Shown piece by piece: positions 5,331 through 14,411 of a stretch of 16,408 nucleotides of DNA. The notes below the pieces were generated by a model, which made no database searches, had not been told where the DNA came from, and saw only the letters and a list, made by a program, of their open reading frames with translations. Origin of the DNA: Ilumatobacteraceae bacterium (GTDB taxonomy: Bacteria; Actinomycetota; Acidimicrobiia; Acidimicrobiales; Ilumatobacteraceae); contig SKFX01000115.1 in assembly GCA_007117775.1 (NCBI GenBank), positions 1 through 16,408 of the forward strand, in the 5' to 3' direction. How positions within the stretch are numbered: the first letter of the stretch is position 1; each line of letters starts with the position of its first letter. The position numbers and the translations under genes were made by a program.

Positions 5331-7591
5331 CCTCCACCCCCACCGCCGACCGAGGAACCCTCGAGCCGACGGCCGGTGCGGCCGATGGCCACCGTGCACG
5401 ACCGCCGGACATGAAACGGGCCCGGACACCGGCACGCCTGCAGATGGAGGCGACCGAATGCGGTGCCGTCTCATTGGGCATCATCCTGGCGTCGCTGGGG
5501 CGCTGGGTCACGCTCGAGGAGCTCCGTGAGGCCTGCGGGGTGTCTCGAGACGGGTCCAACGCTGCCAGCATCACCCGCGCCGCGAGACGCTACGGCCTCG
5601 ACGCCCACGCCTTCCGTGATGAACCGGCGACACTGGCAGCTCGCAGCGCACCGGTCATCATCTTCTGGGAGTTCCGCCACTTCCTCGTCGTCGAAGGACA
5701 TCGACACGGCATCTGGTACCTGAACGATCCGGCCGTCGGCCACCGCGAGGTCACCGATGAGGAGTTCGACCGCTCGTTCACGGGCCTCGTCATCGAGTTG
5801 ACACCCACCGAGTCGTTCGAGGCCGGCGGTCGAGCACCGTCGATGAGTGAGTCCATTGCGCGCAATGCCCGGCCGGTGCGATCGGCGATCATCGCGATCG
5901 CTTTCTGCGGTCTTGCGCTCATCGCGCCGGCACTTGCCGTTCCGGCACTGGCGCGCGCCCTCGTCGATCGTCATCTCGTGGCCGGTGACACCGCATTGAC
6001 CACGGCGTTGATCATCGCGCTCATCGGCATCGCGATCGTCCAGGTGGCCGGGTCGGTGCTGCAGGCCCGCATCATCAGCACCGCCTCGGCCTGCTTGGTG
6101 GCGACGATGACGATGTCGATGGTGACCCGCCTGCTCCGCCTGCCGGCACGGTTCTTCGACCAGCGCTCCCCCTCTGAGCTCGCGTCGCGCGTTCCGCTGG
6201 TCCGTCAGCTCTCAGTGGTGATCGCCGGGCCGCTCGCGCAGGCCGCACTCGGCGTGCTGGTCGCGATCACCTCGCTCGCGCTGCTGGCCTACTACTCGGT
6301 GGTGCTCGCGCTCATCGTCCTGATCACCGCCATCGGCCTCGGAGCGGTCATCCGCATCACCAACTCGCGCAGCCGAGCCTTGGCGCTGCGACAGGCCCGT
6401 GACCTCGCTGACTTCTCGATCGCCATCACCTCGGTGGTCACCCTGGCTGAGACCATCAAGGCCGATGGCCTCGAAGAGCAACTCCTCGACCGGCTCGCCG
6501 ACACCAATGACGGGTTGTTGAACATCCGCCAACGCCAGGACGCCGTGGCGACGGTCAATGCTGCCGTCGCCCCACTGCTCGTCGTCACCGGCAACACCGC
6601 GTTGCTCAGCATCGGTGCCTGGCTGGTGATCGACGGTGGACTCGGCCTCGGCACTCTGGTGGCGGCACAGATCCTCGCAGCCAACGTCTTCGCTCCGGTA
6701 TCGCGAGTCGTGTCATTCTCGTCCCAGATCCAGCAACTCGCCGGCGACCTCGCGCGCATCGATGATGTCATGACCACCCCGATGGCCGATCATGGGATCT
6801 CGACACCGTCGGATCGCACCGGTGGCCCCAGCACAGCGGCCGATCTGCGCGGACCGACCACCGAGATCGCACCGCTCGAGGGCATCTTGGAGTTGCGCTC
6901 GATCACCTTCGGCTACAACCCCCTCGCCGACCCGCTGCTGGTGGATTTCGACCTCGAACTGCGACCCGGTCAGTTGGTGGCGCTCGTCGGCAGCACCGGG
7001 AGCGGTAAGTCGACCGTCACCCGCCTCGTCACCGGCCAGTACCAGCCGTGGTCCGGCGAGATCCTGATCGATGGCCGAGGCCGGGACACCTATCGAAATG
7101 AGGTGCTCGCCGAAGCGGTCGCCCTGGTGGAGCAGGACATCGAGCTGTTCGGAGCCTCGATCCGCGACAACGTCACGCTATGGGACCGGAGCATCGACGA
7201 TGACGAGATCCGACGCGCCCTCCTCGACGCCGATGTCTACCACGAGTTGATCGGCAGACCCGGAGGGCTCTCATGGATGATCGGCGAAGGTGGCCGCGGC
7301 CTATCGGGCGGCCAGGCCCAGCGTGTCGCCATCGCCCGCGCCTTCGCCCGCTCACCACAACTGCTCATCCTCGATGAGGCCACTGCGGCCCTCGATGCCA
7401 CCGCCGAACAGCACATCACCGAATCGGTGCGCCGGCGCGGCTGCGCGACCCTCATCGTCGCCCACCGCCTCTCGACGGTGCGCGATGCCGATGAGATCAT
7501 CTATCTCGATCACGGCCGCATCGTCGAACGCGGTACCCACGACGAACTGCTCGGCCTCGACGGCTACTACGCACGGCTGGTCAGGACATGA
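5327..7591 (+). CDS. NHLM peptidase-containing ABC transporter (C39 peptidase, permease and ATPase)
   Basis: 754 residues, a PCAT-type exporter that should cut the precursor after Gly-Gly and export the core. The N-terminal C39 peptidase (about 33-160) is intact: Q39 and catalytic C45 in LQMEATECGA, H118 in FRHFLVVEG, D134 in LNDPAVG. Membrane segments span about 180-460. The ATPase has Walker A GSTGSGKST (555-563), signature LSGGQ (659-663) and Walker B LLILDEA (D683, E684), followed by an AHRLS switch. The frame opens further upstream (5222), but ATG 5327 is chosen because it gives the family's normal N-terminus and the ATGA overlap with the preceding gene. It overlaps the next gene by the same 4-base ATGA. 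With the second ABC protein it forms the usual NHLM exporter pair. Confidence 0.95.
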   Translation: MTSTPTADRGTLEPTAGAADGHRARPPDMKRARTPARLQMEATECGAVSLGIILASLGRWVTLEELREACGVSRDGSNAASITRAARRYGLDAHAFRDEPATLAARSAPVIIFWEFRHFLVVEGHRHGIWYLNDPAVGHREVTDEEFDRSFTGLVIELTPTESFEAGGRAPSMSESIARNARPVRSAIIAIAFCGLALIAPALAVPALARALVDRHLVAGDTALTTALIIALIGIAIVQVAGSVLQARIISTASACLVATMTMSMVTRLLRLPARFFDQRSPSELASRVPLVRQLSVVIAGPLAQAALGVLVAITSLALLAYYSVVLALIVLITAIGLGAVIRITNSRSRALALRQARDLADFSIAITSVVTLAETIKADGLEEQLLDRLADTNDGLLNIRQRQDAVATVNAAVAPLLVVTGNTALLSIGAWLVIDGGLGLGTLVAAQILAANVFAPVSRVVSFSSQIQQLAGDLARIDDVMTTPMADHGISTPSDRTGGPSTAADLRGPTTEIAPLEGILELRSITFGYNPLADPLLVDFDLELRPGQLVALVGSTGSGKSTVTRLVTGQYQPWSGEILIDGRGRDTYRNEVLAEAVALVEQDIELFGASIRDNVTLWDRSIDDDEIRRALLDADVYHELIGRPGGLSWMIGEGGRGLSGGQAQRVAIARAFARSPQLLILDEATAALDATAEQHITESVRRRGCATLIVAHRLSTVRDADEIIYLDHGRIVERGTHDELLGLDGYYARLVRT

Positions 7592-9783
7592 GCTCCATCG
7601 AGGACCGCCGGATGCAACTCGATCAGAGCATCGCAGCACACCGCGGCCATATGGATCGAGTGAACACCACGTTGAACCGGTTCGTGCCCGAACTGGTGAG
7701 CGTCGCTGCGCCGGCGACGCCATCTGATCATCGAGATGCCATCGAACGATTCGCTGAATCAGCCCACGTCGAACTCGCCGGCTCGGCGACCGCAGCTGGC
7801 GCCAACGCCGATGAACTGCTCATCGCCTGGGAACGAGATGGCCGAGTCGACGATCTCCGTCGGGCGCTGGACATCGTGGGGTTGCCCACCCGTCGGGTCA
7901 CACTCGCGCCCGACTGGGCCGAAGCCATGGACTCACCACTGCTGTTGTGGAATCAGTCCCGCGCTCTGTCATGTGCAGTGCCCGACCGGCGCGGCCGAGC
8001 CCGTCTGCGTCCGGGCAACACCGCGATCGGCGAGACGCTGACCCACTGCACCGAAGCATTGGCGCCGGTCGTGGTCTGTGACCGCCGGCAGCCTGCGAGC
8101 ATCGCCGATCTGGTCGGAATCGGGCTGCGAGGCCAGCGGGGTCTCCTCGCCCGTGCGATGCTGTGGCTCCTGGTCGCAGCCCTCGCGTCACTCGCGCCCA
8201 TCGCCCTCGCTGGAGTGATCGTCGGCCAGATCATCCCGAGCGCTGATCGCACACGACTCATCACCGTCACCATCGCCGCGCTTCTGCTCGCCGGCGCCGC
8301 TGCCGTCAGCACCCTGGTCGCCGGCCAACACCTGAGCGCACTTCGGACCCGATTCGACCGGACAGCATCGCTGGCCGGCTGGCACCGACTGATGTCACTT
8401 CCCGCTCCGTTCTTCGGCAACTGGACCGTGGGTGAACTGACCACCCGTGCCTCGACGATCCCGCTGGTCAGACAGGCGTTCGGCACCCCGGCCATGCTCG
8501 GGATCGGCGCGGCCATCGCCGGGGTGGTCGCACTGCCGACACTGCTCGCCGCCGGGCTGAATGTGACAGCCGCTGTGGCGCTGGCCCTCGCGGTGGCGGT
8601 CGCGGCGACCGCCGTGGTGGCGCGAGCCCAGTACCGTCGGGTGCGGCGGATCAACGATGCCGCCAACGCCGCCACCGGACTGTTGTTGCCGATGATCTAC
8701 GGAGCGACGCGCCTGCGAATCGCCGATGCCACCGATCGCACCGACGAACGCTGGGTCAGCCGCTTCGCGGTCCAGCTCAAGGCCCAGCTGTTCCAACCAC
8801 AGATCTGGCTCGGGGCCATCTCCACGGCATTGCCCACGGTGACCATCGCCATCATCGCCACCCTGTTCGTCGCCGATCCCCGAATCGACCAGAGCGTGTT
8901 CCTCGCAGCCGTCGCCGCCGCCGTGGCGTTGTCATCATCGGTCTCGGTGATCATCTCGCTGGTCCCCGGCGCAGCAGAGGCCCGCGCCGGCCTCGACCAG
9001 ATCGGACCGGTATTGACCTCGGTGCCCGAATCGACCGGGCGCCAACATCTCGTCGGCGACCTCAGCGGTCGACTCGATGTTGATGACATCAGCTTCCGGT
9101 ACTCCGATGACGGACCACTCATCATCGATCGGGTCTCCTTCAGTGCCTCACCGGGCGAGTTCATCGCCCTCGTCGGCGGCTCGGGGGCCGGCAAATCGAC
9201 CCTGTTGCGTCTGCTGCTCGGCTTCGAGACGCCAACCACCGGTGCGATCGCTTACGACGGTTTCGATCTGAGCGAGATCGACCCTCTCGGTGTCAGACGT
9301 CAGATCGCGACGATCTTGCAGAACGCCCGACTGCTGCCGGGTTCACTCGCCGAGAACATCACCAGTGGACGGCCGGCGTCGGAGGCCGATCTCTGGCAAG
9401 CGCTCGAAGCGGTCGGATTCGCCGATGACGTCCGGCGTCTCCCGATGGGCCTGCAGACCGCCATCTCGGACCAGGGAGGCGGTCTGTCGGGAGGGCAACG
9501 CCAACGGGTACTGCTGGCGCGCGCCCTGTATGGAAAGCCGCGGCTGCTCCTGCTCGACGAGGCCACGAGCGCGCTCGACAATCTCACCCAGGCGATGGTC
9601 ACCGAGAGCATCAATGGTCTCGGCATCACGCGGGTGGTCATCGCCCATCGGCTCAGCACCATCGAGGGTGCCGACACCATCCACGTCCTCGAACATGGGC
9701 GGATCGTCGAATCGGGGACCTACGCCGAACTCATCGCCGCCGATGGGACCTTCGCCGAACTCGTGGCCCGGCAACGATTGTGA
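7588..9783 (+). CDS. NHLM-type ABC transporter, second subunit (permease-ATPase without C39 peptidase)
   Basis: 731 residues. The N-terminal 180 residues are the poorly conserved NHLM ABC2 domain, recognisable by RRVTLAPDW and SPLLLW near residues 102-121. It has no Cys/His peptidase motif. Membrane segments lie at about 188-217, 223-246 and in the 300-470 region. The ATPase has Walker A GGSGAGKST (530-538), signature LSGGQRQR (633-640), Walker B LLLLDEA (D657, E658) and AHRLST, so it looks catalytically competent. It is expected to pair with the C39-bearing ABC protein as a heterodimer, though separate function cannot be excluded. It overlaps both neighbours by 4 bases (ATGA at 7588, GTGA at 9780), giving tight coupling through the operon. 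Confidence 0.93.
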   Translation: MSSIEDRRMQLDQSIAAHRGHMDRVNTTLNRFVPELVSVAAPATPSDHRDAIERFAESAHVELAGSATAAGANADELLIAWERDGRVDDLRRALDIVGLPTRRVTLAPDWAEAMDSPLLLWNQSRALSCAVPDRRGRARLRPGNTAIGETLTHCTEALAPVVVCDRRQPASIADLVGIGLRGQRGLLARAMLWLLVAALASLAPIALAGVIVGQIIPSADRTRLITVTIAALLLAGAAAVSTLVAGQHLSALRTRFDRTASLAGWHRLMSLPAPFFGNWTVGELTTRASTIPLVRQAFGTPAMLGIGAAIAGVVALPTLLAAGLNVTAAVALALAVAVAATAVVARAQYRRVRRINDAANAATGLLLPMIYGATRLRIADATDRTDERWVSRFAVQLKAQLFQPQIWLGAISTALPTVTIAIIATLFVADPRIDQSVFLAAVAAAVALSSSVSVIISLVPGAAEARAGLDQIGPVLTSVPESTGRQHLVGDLSGRLDVDDISFRYSDDGPLIIDRVSFSASPGEFIALVGGSGAGKSTLLRLLLGFETPTTGAIAYDGFDLSEIDPLGVRRQIATILQNARLLPGSLAENITSGRPASEADLWQALEAVGFADDVRRLPMGLQTAISDQGGGLSGGQRQRVLLARALYGKPRLLLLDEATSALDNLTQAMVTESINGLGITRVVIAHRLSTIEGADTIHVLEHGRIVESGTYAELIAADGTFAELVARQRL

Positions 9784-9842
9784 ACACCGCCGAACAGACC
9801 CCTGCATCGACGTGCAAAGATCTGCTGAGGGAACCTGACGAT

Positions 9843-10523
9843 ATGACCATCACCGACCGCGATATCGATGCCGAGACGATCAGGGTCGTCATCATCGAGG
9901 ATCAGGCCCTGCTGCTGACTCTGCTTGAGCGAGAGATCTCCCAGATGGAGTCGATCAGTGTCGTCGGAGCGTTCAGCAGCGCCGAAGACGCCGATGCCGC
10001 CGGCACCGAGTTCGATGCTGCCGTGGTCGACATCTTGTTGCCCGGGACCAACGGCGTTCGCTGGGGCCTGGCGGTGAAGCGACGCAATCCCGATCTCGGT
10101 GTGGTGTTGTTGTCAACCCACGTGTACCCGGGGCTCTTGGCACGATTGCCGAGCGCACATGCCGAGGGGTGGGCCTATCTGTTGAAGGAGTCGGTGGCCG
10201 ATCCTGCCGAGTTGCGCCGCGCCATCGATGTGGTGCTCGCCGGCGGTGTGGCGATCGATCCGCAGGTGCGCGCCCGGGCCCGACCGCGTGTCGGCACCAG
10301 CACCGCCCAGCTCACCGAGCGCCAGCTGCAGCTGCTCGGCCTCGTCGCCGAGGGATGGAGCAACCAGGCGATCGCCGATCGGATGGTGGTGACCGTCAAA
10401 TCGGTCGAGAATGCACTGTCGCGTCTGTACCTGCGCCTCGGGATCAACGCCGAGGACCAATCACTCAACCAGCGCGTCGCGGTCAGTCGGCTCTTCTACG
10501 AGCAGATGACCTACCCACTGTGA
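9843..10523 (+). CDS. NarL/LuxR-type response regulator
   Basis: 226 residues. Receiver domain (about 13-130): acidic pair E19/D20 in VVIIEDQ, phosphoacceptor D63 in AAVVDILLPG, and conserved K115 in YLLKES. The C-terminal LuxR-type helix-turn-helix (about 165-215) begins LTERQLQLLGLVAEGWSN and contains VKSVENALSRLY. ATG 9843 is preferred because GAGGGA lies about 11 bases upstream and leaves only a short tail before the receiver. GTG 9780 in the same frame would overlap the ABC gene by 4 bases (GTGA) and add 21 residues, so it cannot be ruled out. The partner kinase follows after 22-25 bases. The natural target is the control region at 4245-4463, by inference from position only. Confidence 0.92.
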   Translation: MTITDRDIDAETIRVVIIEDQALLLTLLEREISQMESISVVGAFSSAEDADAAGTEFDAAVVDILLPGTNGVRWGLAVKRRNPDLGVVLLSTHVYPGLLARLPSAHAEGWAYLLKESVADPAELRRAIDVVLAGGVAIDPQVRARARPRVGTSTAQLTERQLQLLGLVAEGWSNQAIADRMVVTVKSVENALSRLYLRLGINAEDQSLNQRVAVSRLFYEQMTYPL

Positions 10524-10548
10524 TAGTGATCTGCGATGGGCCGAGGTG

Positions 10549-11856
10549 ATGACAGATATCAACACAGCGCCACGGGCGGGACGTGAGATGGCCGACACGG
10601 TGACGTCCACCACCACCGACGCCACATCTGCCACCTCGCCCATCACTGTCGGAGGCGAGGACCATGTGGATCATCTCGCCGATCGATGGTTGCGGATCCT
10701 CGCGTCACCGATCCGGGTGTTCGCGACGATGATCCTGGTGTTCTCCGTCGTCGGTGGGACACTACAAGAGCTGACCCGGAGAGGGTCATCGGGCGATGCG
10801 ATCCTTGCCGTCGCCGGTCGTGTATCGGGCAATCTCATCGTGTCGACGGTCGCGATCATCGTGATCGTCTGGTGGTTGCGCCACCGCAAGATCAGCCGCA
10901 TCAGCTACCGGCTCGGATTCACCGCCGGAATCCTCGGCGGCCTCGGGCGTGTGCCCTTCGAGGTGTTCGTCTGGGATGAGCGTCAGCCTGCCACTTTGGC
11001 GATCTCGGTGCTGACCGAGGGATTGTGGTTGCTGATGGCCGCCGTGGTCACCCGGCTCATCTCCGGATTCGCGGCGCGGCTCCTCGCCGAGGGGCAGCGG
11101 TTGACCTCGGCTCTGGAATCCGAACGCGAGACGAGGGCGCTCATGCTGCAGGCCGACCGTCGGCTCCGACAGGAGGTCGCTGAGTGGCTGCACGGACGTC
11201 TCCAGTCCGAGCTCATCGTCGCCGCCACCGAGGTGCGCCGGCTCGGTGGCGACGGTGTTGTTGTGGCTGACCGCCTCGACGCGATCCGGACCAACGATGT
11301 GCGCGGTCTGGCGCATTCGCTGCATCCGGCGCTGATCACCATCGATCTCGAGGCTGCACTGTCTGAACTCGCGACCATGGCCGATACGGCCGGCATCGTC
11401 ACGCTCGACTACCGCGATGAGACCATCCATGAGATGCTCGCCCCGACGGTCTCACCCGATGTTGCGATCGCGATCCATCGCATTGTCGAGGAGGGCCTCA
11501 ACAATGCGCTGCGCCATGGTGAGGCCGAACCGGTCACCATCGTCGTACGGATCCTTCCCCGCAGGGTCGGGATCGACATCACCAATGCGATCCAGACCCG
11601 CGATCGAGCCATCACACCGGGACTCGGCTTGAGGATCATCGACTCATGGGTGCGCTCGCTCGATGGTGACTGGCGACTCAGCGCGAAGGACGGACAGATG
11701 GTTCTCACGGTGCAACTGGCCCGTGTGAGACCGCCGATGCTGACCGACGGCACCGCCGCTGCGCCCCACTCAACAACCGCGGACGCACTGACACCGGACT
11801 CGGCCCCATTCGGCGCGTCTGCTGCTGCATCGAACGATCCTGCTGGGCGCTGCTGA
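10549..11856 (+). CDS. Membrane sensor histidine kinase (NarL-pair, HisKA_3-like)
   Basis: 435 residues. A polar N-terminus of about 50 residues is followed by four predicted membrane segments (about 57-76, 98-111, 121-142, 153-176) with very short external loops, so the signal may be sensed in or at the membrane. The dimerisation/phosphotransfer region has H215 in EWLHGRLQSEL. The HATPase domain shows the N box EEGLNNALRHG (N319) and the G box GLGLRIID (358-365). After the ATPase an Ala/Thr/Pro-rich tail of about 45 residues has no recognised motif. Starts GTG 10546 and ATG 10549 are adjacent; ATG 10588 is also possible. It is the partner of the regulator just upstream. Its stop shares one base with the next ATG (TGATG), placing the decarboxylase-like gene in the same operon. 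Confidence 0.9.
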   Translation: MTDINTAPRAGREMADTVTSTTTDATSATSPITVGGEDHVDHLADRWLRILASPIRVFATMILVFSVVGGTLQELTRRGSSGDAILAVAGRVSGNLIVSTVAIIVIVWWLRHRKISRISYRLGFTAGILGGLGRVPFEVFVWDERQPATLAISVLTEGLWLLMAAVVTRLISGFAARLLAEGQRLTSALESERETRALMLQADRRLRQEVAEWLHGRLQSELIVAATEVRRLGGDGVVVADRLDAIRTNDVRGLAHSLHPALITIDLEAALSELATMADTAGIVTLDYRDETIHEMLAPTVSPDVAIAIHRIVEEGLNNALRHGEAEPVTIVVRILPRRVGIDITNAIQTRDRAITPGLGLRIIDSWVRSLDGDWRLSAKDGQMVLTVQLARVRPPMLTDGTAAAPHSTTADALTPDSAPFGASAAASNDPAGRC

Positions 11857-12839
11857 TGGGCATCGATCCCGATCTGGTCGCCGCAGTCTCGCTCGATCAC
11901 CGGCGCCTCGCCGGCCACAGCTGCGATGCCGGTGATGTGACGTTCCAATTGTCGCTGGCCCATGTGCTGCTCGACGGCGGATATGACGGCGTCGCGACTC
12001 TCGCCGAGGTGCTGCCTGCCGGCGACCACGGCCTCGGAACGGTGGACCGCCTCGATGGCGAGTTGGCGGTGGTCGACGGTGAGCCGTGGCGGGTGGACCA
12101 CACCGGACGGGCTGAACTGATGTCGCCGGACACCCTGACACCGTTCGCCGTGTTGACGACGATGAATGATCCGACCACTCGGCACGTTGCCGGCCTCGAT
12201 CTCGAGGGGATCTCAGCGACCGTCGACAGCCTCGTCGGTGCGCGCTCGGGTGTCATCGCCATCCGCCTCGAAGGCACCTTCACCAAGGTGGTGCTGCGCA
12301 GCGTCAAAGCCCAGAATCCGCCGTATCGACCCTTCGCCGAGGTGGTGGCCACCGATGAGGTGCGATGGGAACATGAACGCTTCGAGGGGGTCTTCGTGGG
12401 GTTCTGCTTCCCGGACCTGCAGACCCCTGACATCATCGGCGGCCTGCACCTGCATGGCCTCGACGACGCCCGCTCGACGGGCGGTCACAACTACGCACTC
12501 ACCGTCGAACATGCGGAGCTGAGTGTGGAGACCAGCCATGAGATCGCCCTCACGCTGCCTGACCGGTCGATGATCGAACTGCTCGAGTTACCGGCCGAGT
12601 TGCGCAGTGTGCAGCGCGAACTGCTGCGCGCTGGAGCGCTCGACACCGTCGGTCTCGCACAGCGGCTCGGGACCAGCATCGATGAGACCACCGAACGCGT
12701 CGAGTGGCTGGCCGACCGGGGCTTTCTCACCGCTGATGACCAGGACCGGTGGCAGATCACCATGCGATCACAATCGATGCGGATGTCAGAGCGCCTCGAA
12801 GGTCTTCTCGATGAGCTCATCGACGGGCACAACGACTGA
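11856..12839 (+). CDS. Acetolactate-decarboxylase-like enzyme with C-terminal winged-helix-like extension
   Basis: 327 residues. Residues 28-235 follow the alpha-acetolactate decarboxylase (BudA/AlsD) pattern: TFQLSLAHVLLDGGYDG, GDHGLGTVDRLDGEL (E69), TPFAVLT, LRSVKAQNPPYRPF (R148), and zinc ligands H198 and H200 in GLHLHG with H211 in TGGHNY. In Bacillus enzymes this fold decarboxylates acetolactate to acetoin and also uses a Glu near the C-terminus. Here that end is replaced by about 85 residues (240-327) resembling a winged helix: LAQRLGTSIDETTERVEWLADRGF. No signal peptide is seen, so it is cytoplasmic. It starts within the kinase stop (TGATG) and so belongs to the exporter/regulator operon. 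Roles to consider: acetoin-type metabolism controlled by this system, a repurposed zinc enzyme acting on the peptide, or a metabolite-sensing regulator. None is shown by the sequence. Confidence 0.85.
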   Translation: MGIDPDLVAAVSLDHRRLAGHSCDAGDVTFQLSLAHVLLDGGYDGVATLAEVLPAGDHGLGTVDRLDGELAVVDGEPWRVDHTGRAELMSPDTLTPFAVLTTMNDPTTRHVAGLDLEGISATVDSLVGARSGVIAIRLEGTFTKVVLRSVKAQNPPYRPFAEVVATDEVRWEHERFEGVFVGFCFPDLQTPDIIGGLHLHGLDDARSTGGHNYALTVEHAELSVETSHEIALTLPDRSMIELLELPAELRSVQRELLRAGALDTVGLAQRLGTSIDETTERVEWLADRGFLTADDQDRWQITMRSQSMRMSERLEGLLDELIDGHND

Positions 12840-12953
12840 TGCCAACCGGCAGCGCGCCGCCAACCCACCGATCCTGAGCGACTCAGCGAACACTCGCCTC
12901 AGCGTAGATCAGGTGCATCCGCCTCGCCCGTTGGGTCCGATCACTGCTTGACT

Positions 12954-14387
12954 ATGCAGATGACCTCCTACACCAAATTCTTCATCAACGGCTCCTGGGT
13001 GCCCGCCGGGTCGGACCGCACCATCGACGTGATCGACTCCACCACCGAAGAGGTGATGGCGACCATCCCCGCCGGCACCGCTGCCGATGTCGATGCCGCT
13101 GTCGAGGCGGCTGCTGATGCCTTCGAGTCATGGTCGCAGTTGCCCGTCGAGGAACGCGCCAAATACATGTCGCGTATCGGTGACTCATTGGTGGCCCGGA
13201 TGGACGAACTGGCGACGATGATCTCGCGCGAGACCGGGATGGCCAAATGGCTGTCCCAGCTGGTGCAGGTGGGCCTGCCGATCAACAGCTTCAAGCAGGC
13301 CGCTGAGATCGCCGAGTCGTTCCCCTTCGAGGAGACCGTCGGCAACTCCCTGGTGGTGCGCGAGCCCATCGGTGTTGTGGGATGCATCACGCCGTGGAAC
13401 TATCCGCTGCACCAGATCGCCGCCAAGGTCGCATTCGCGATGGCGGCCGGCTGCACCGTGGTGCTCAAGCCCTCCGAGGTGGCGCCGGTCGATGCGTTCA
13501 TCCTGGCCGAGATCGTCGAGGAGGTGGGACTGCCCGCCGGTGTGTTCAATCTCGTCACCGGCACCGGCCCCGAGGTCGGCGCTGCGATGTCGGCACATCC
13601 CAAGATCGACATGATGTCATTCACCGGCTCGACGCGCGCCGGCCGCAGTGTCGCGCAGTTGGGCGCTGAGACCGTGAAGAAGGTGGCACTCGAACTCGGC
13701 GGCAAGTCCGCCAATGTGCTGCTCGAGGACCTCGACGCCGAAGTGTTCGCGAAGGCCGTCGCCGATGGTGTCGGCAAGGCGTTCTTGAACTCGGGCCAGA
13801 CCTGTTCAGCCCTGACGCGCATGCTGGTGCCGCGGTCCCGCCTCGCCGAGGCCGAACAGATCGCCGCGACCACCGCTGAGAGCCTTGTCGTCGGCGATCC
13901 CTTCGCCGAGGGAGCGAACCTCGGACCGCTGGCCTCGGCCGCACAGCGCGACCGGGTCCAGAACTACATCCAGATCGGCATCGACGAGGGCGCGAAACTC
14001 ATCGCCGGCGGCCTCGGCGCACCCGAGGGCTGCGAGAGCGGGTTCTATGTGAAGCCGACCGTGTTCTCCGATGTCACCGCCGAGATGACGCTCGCACAGG
14101 AGGAGATCTTCGGCCCGGTGCTCGTGATCATGCCCTATGACGGTGTCGACGACGCTGTCGAGATCGCCAACGGCGTCGTCTACGGTCTCGCCGGAGGTGT
14201 CTGGGGCGCCGACCAGGACCAGGCGGTTGCGGTGGCGCGCCGTCTGCGCACCGGCCAGGTCGAGGTCAACGGCGGGGCATTCAACCCCAATGCTCCCTTC
14301 GGCGGCTACAAGCAATCAGGTGTCGGCCGCGAATATGGCCGTCACGGCTTCGAGGAGTTCCTGGAGATCAAGAGCCTGCAGCTCTGA
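12954..14387 (+). CDS. NAD(P)-dependent aldehyde dehydrogenase
   Basis: 477 residues from ATG 12954, a full-length ALDH superfamily enzyme that oxidises an aldehyde to the acid. Conserved parts: TPWNYP (N149), cofactor Lys in VLKPSE (K172), nucleotide loop FTGSTRAG, general base E247 in LELGGK, catalytic C284 in NSGQTCS, EEIFGPV, and the C-terminal FGGYKQSG. The substrate cannot be assigned. Start candidates are TTG 12948, ATG 12954 and ATG 12960, and none has a clear ribosome binding site, so leaderless translation is possible. It lies 114 bases after the decarboxylase-like gene on the same strand. An own promoter seems likely, but read-through from the RiPP operon cannot be excluded. Confidence 0.95.
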   Translation: MQMTSYTKFFINGSWVPAGSDRTIDVIDSTTEEVMATIPAGTAADVDAAVEAAADAFESWSQLPVEERAKYMSRIGDSLVARMDELATMISRETGMAKWLSQLVQVGLPINSFKQAAEIAESFPFEETVGNSLVVREPIGVVGCITPWNYPLHQIAAKVAFAMAAGCTVVLKPSEVAPVDAFILAEIVEEVGLPAGVFNLVTGTGPEVGAAMSAHPKIDMMSFTGSTRAGRSVAQLGAETVKKVALELGGKSANVLLEDLDAEVFAKAVADGVGKAFLNSGQTCSALTRMLVPRSRLAEAEQIAATTAESLVVGDPFAEGANLGPLASAAQRDRVQNYIQIGIDEGAKLIAGGLGAPEGCESGFYVKPTVFSDVTAEMTLAQEEIFGPVLVIMPYDGVDDAVEIANGVVYGLAGGVWGADQDQAVAVARRLRTGQVEVNGGAFNPNAPFGGYKQSGVGREYGRHGFEEFLEIKSLQL

Positions 14388-14392
14388 GCCAA

Positions 14393-14411
14393 GGCTCGGA
14401 TCAGCCGAGCC
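14393..14411. terminator. Hairpin between convergent genes
   Basis: GGCTCGG (14393-14399) and CCGAGCC (14405-14411) form a perfect 7-base stem with a 5-base loop. It lies 6 bases after the aldehyde dehydrogenase stop and overlaps the stop of the converging zinc-ribbon gene. There is no T-tract on either side, so it is a weak or Rho-assisted bidirectional end signal at best. Confidence 0.5.

Noticed and set aside
12874..12886. CTGAG-CGA-CTCAG hairpin after the decarboxylase-like gene as a terminator
   Set aside because: A 5-base stem with no T-tract is too weak to call. The rest of the 12840-12953 gap shows no clear signal.
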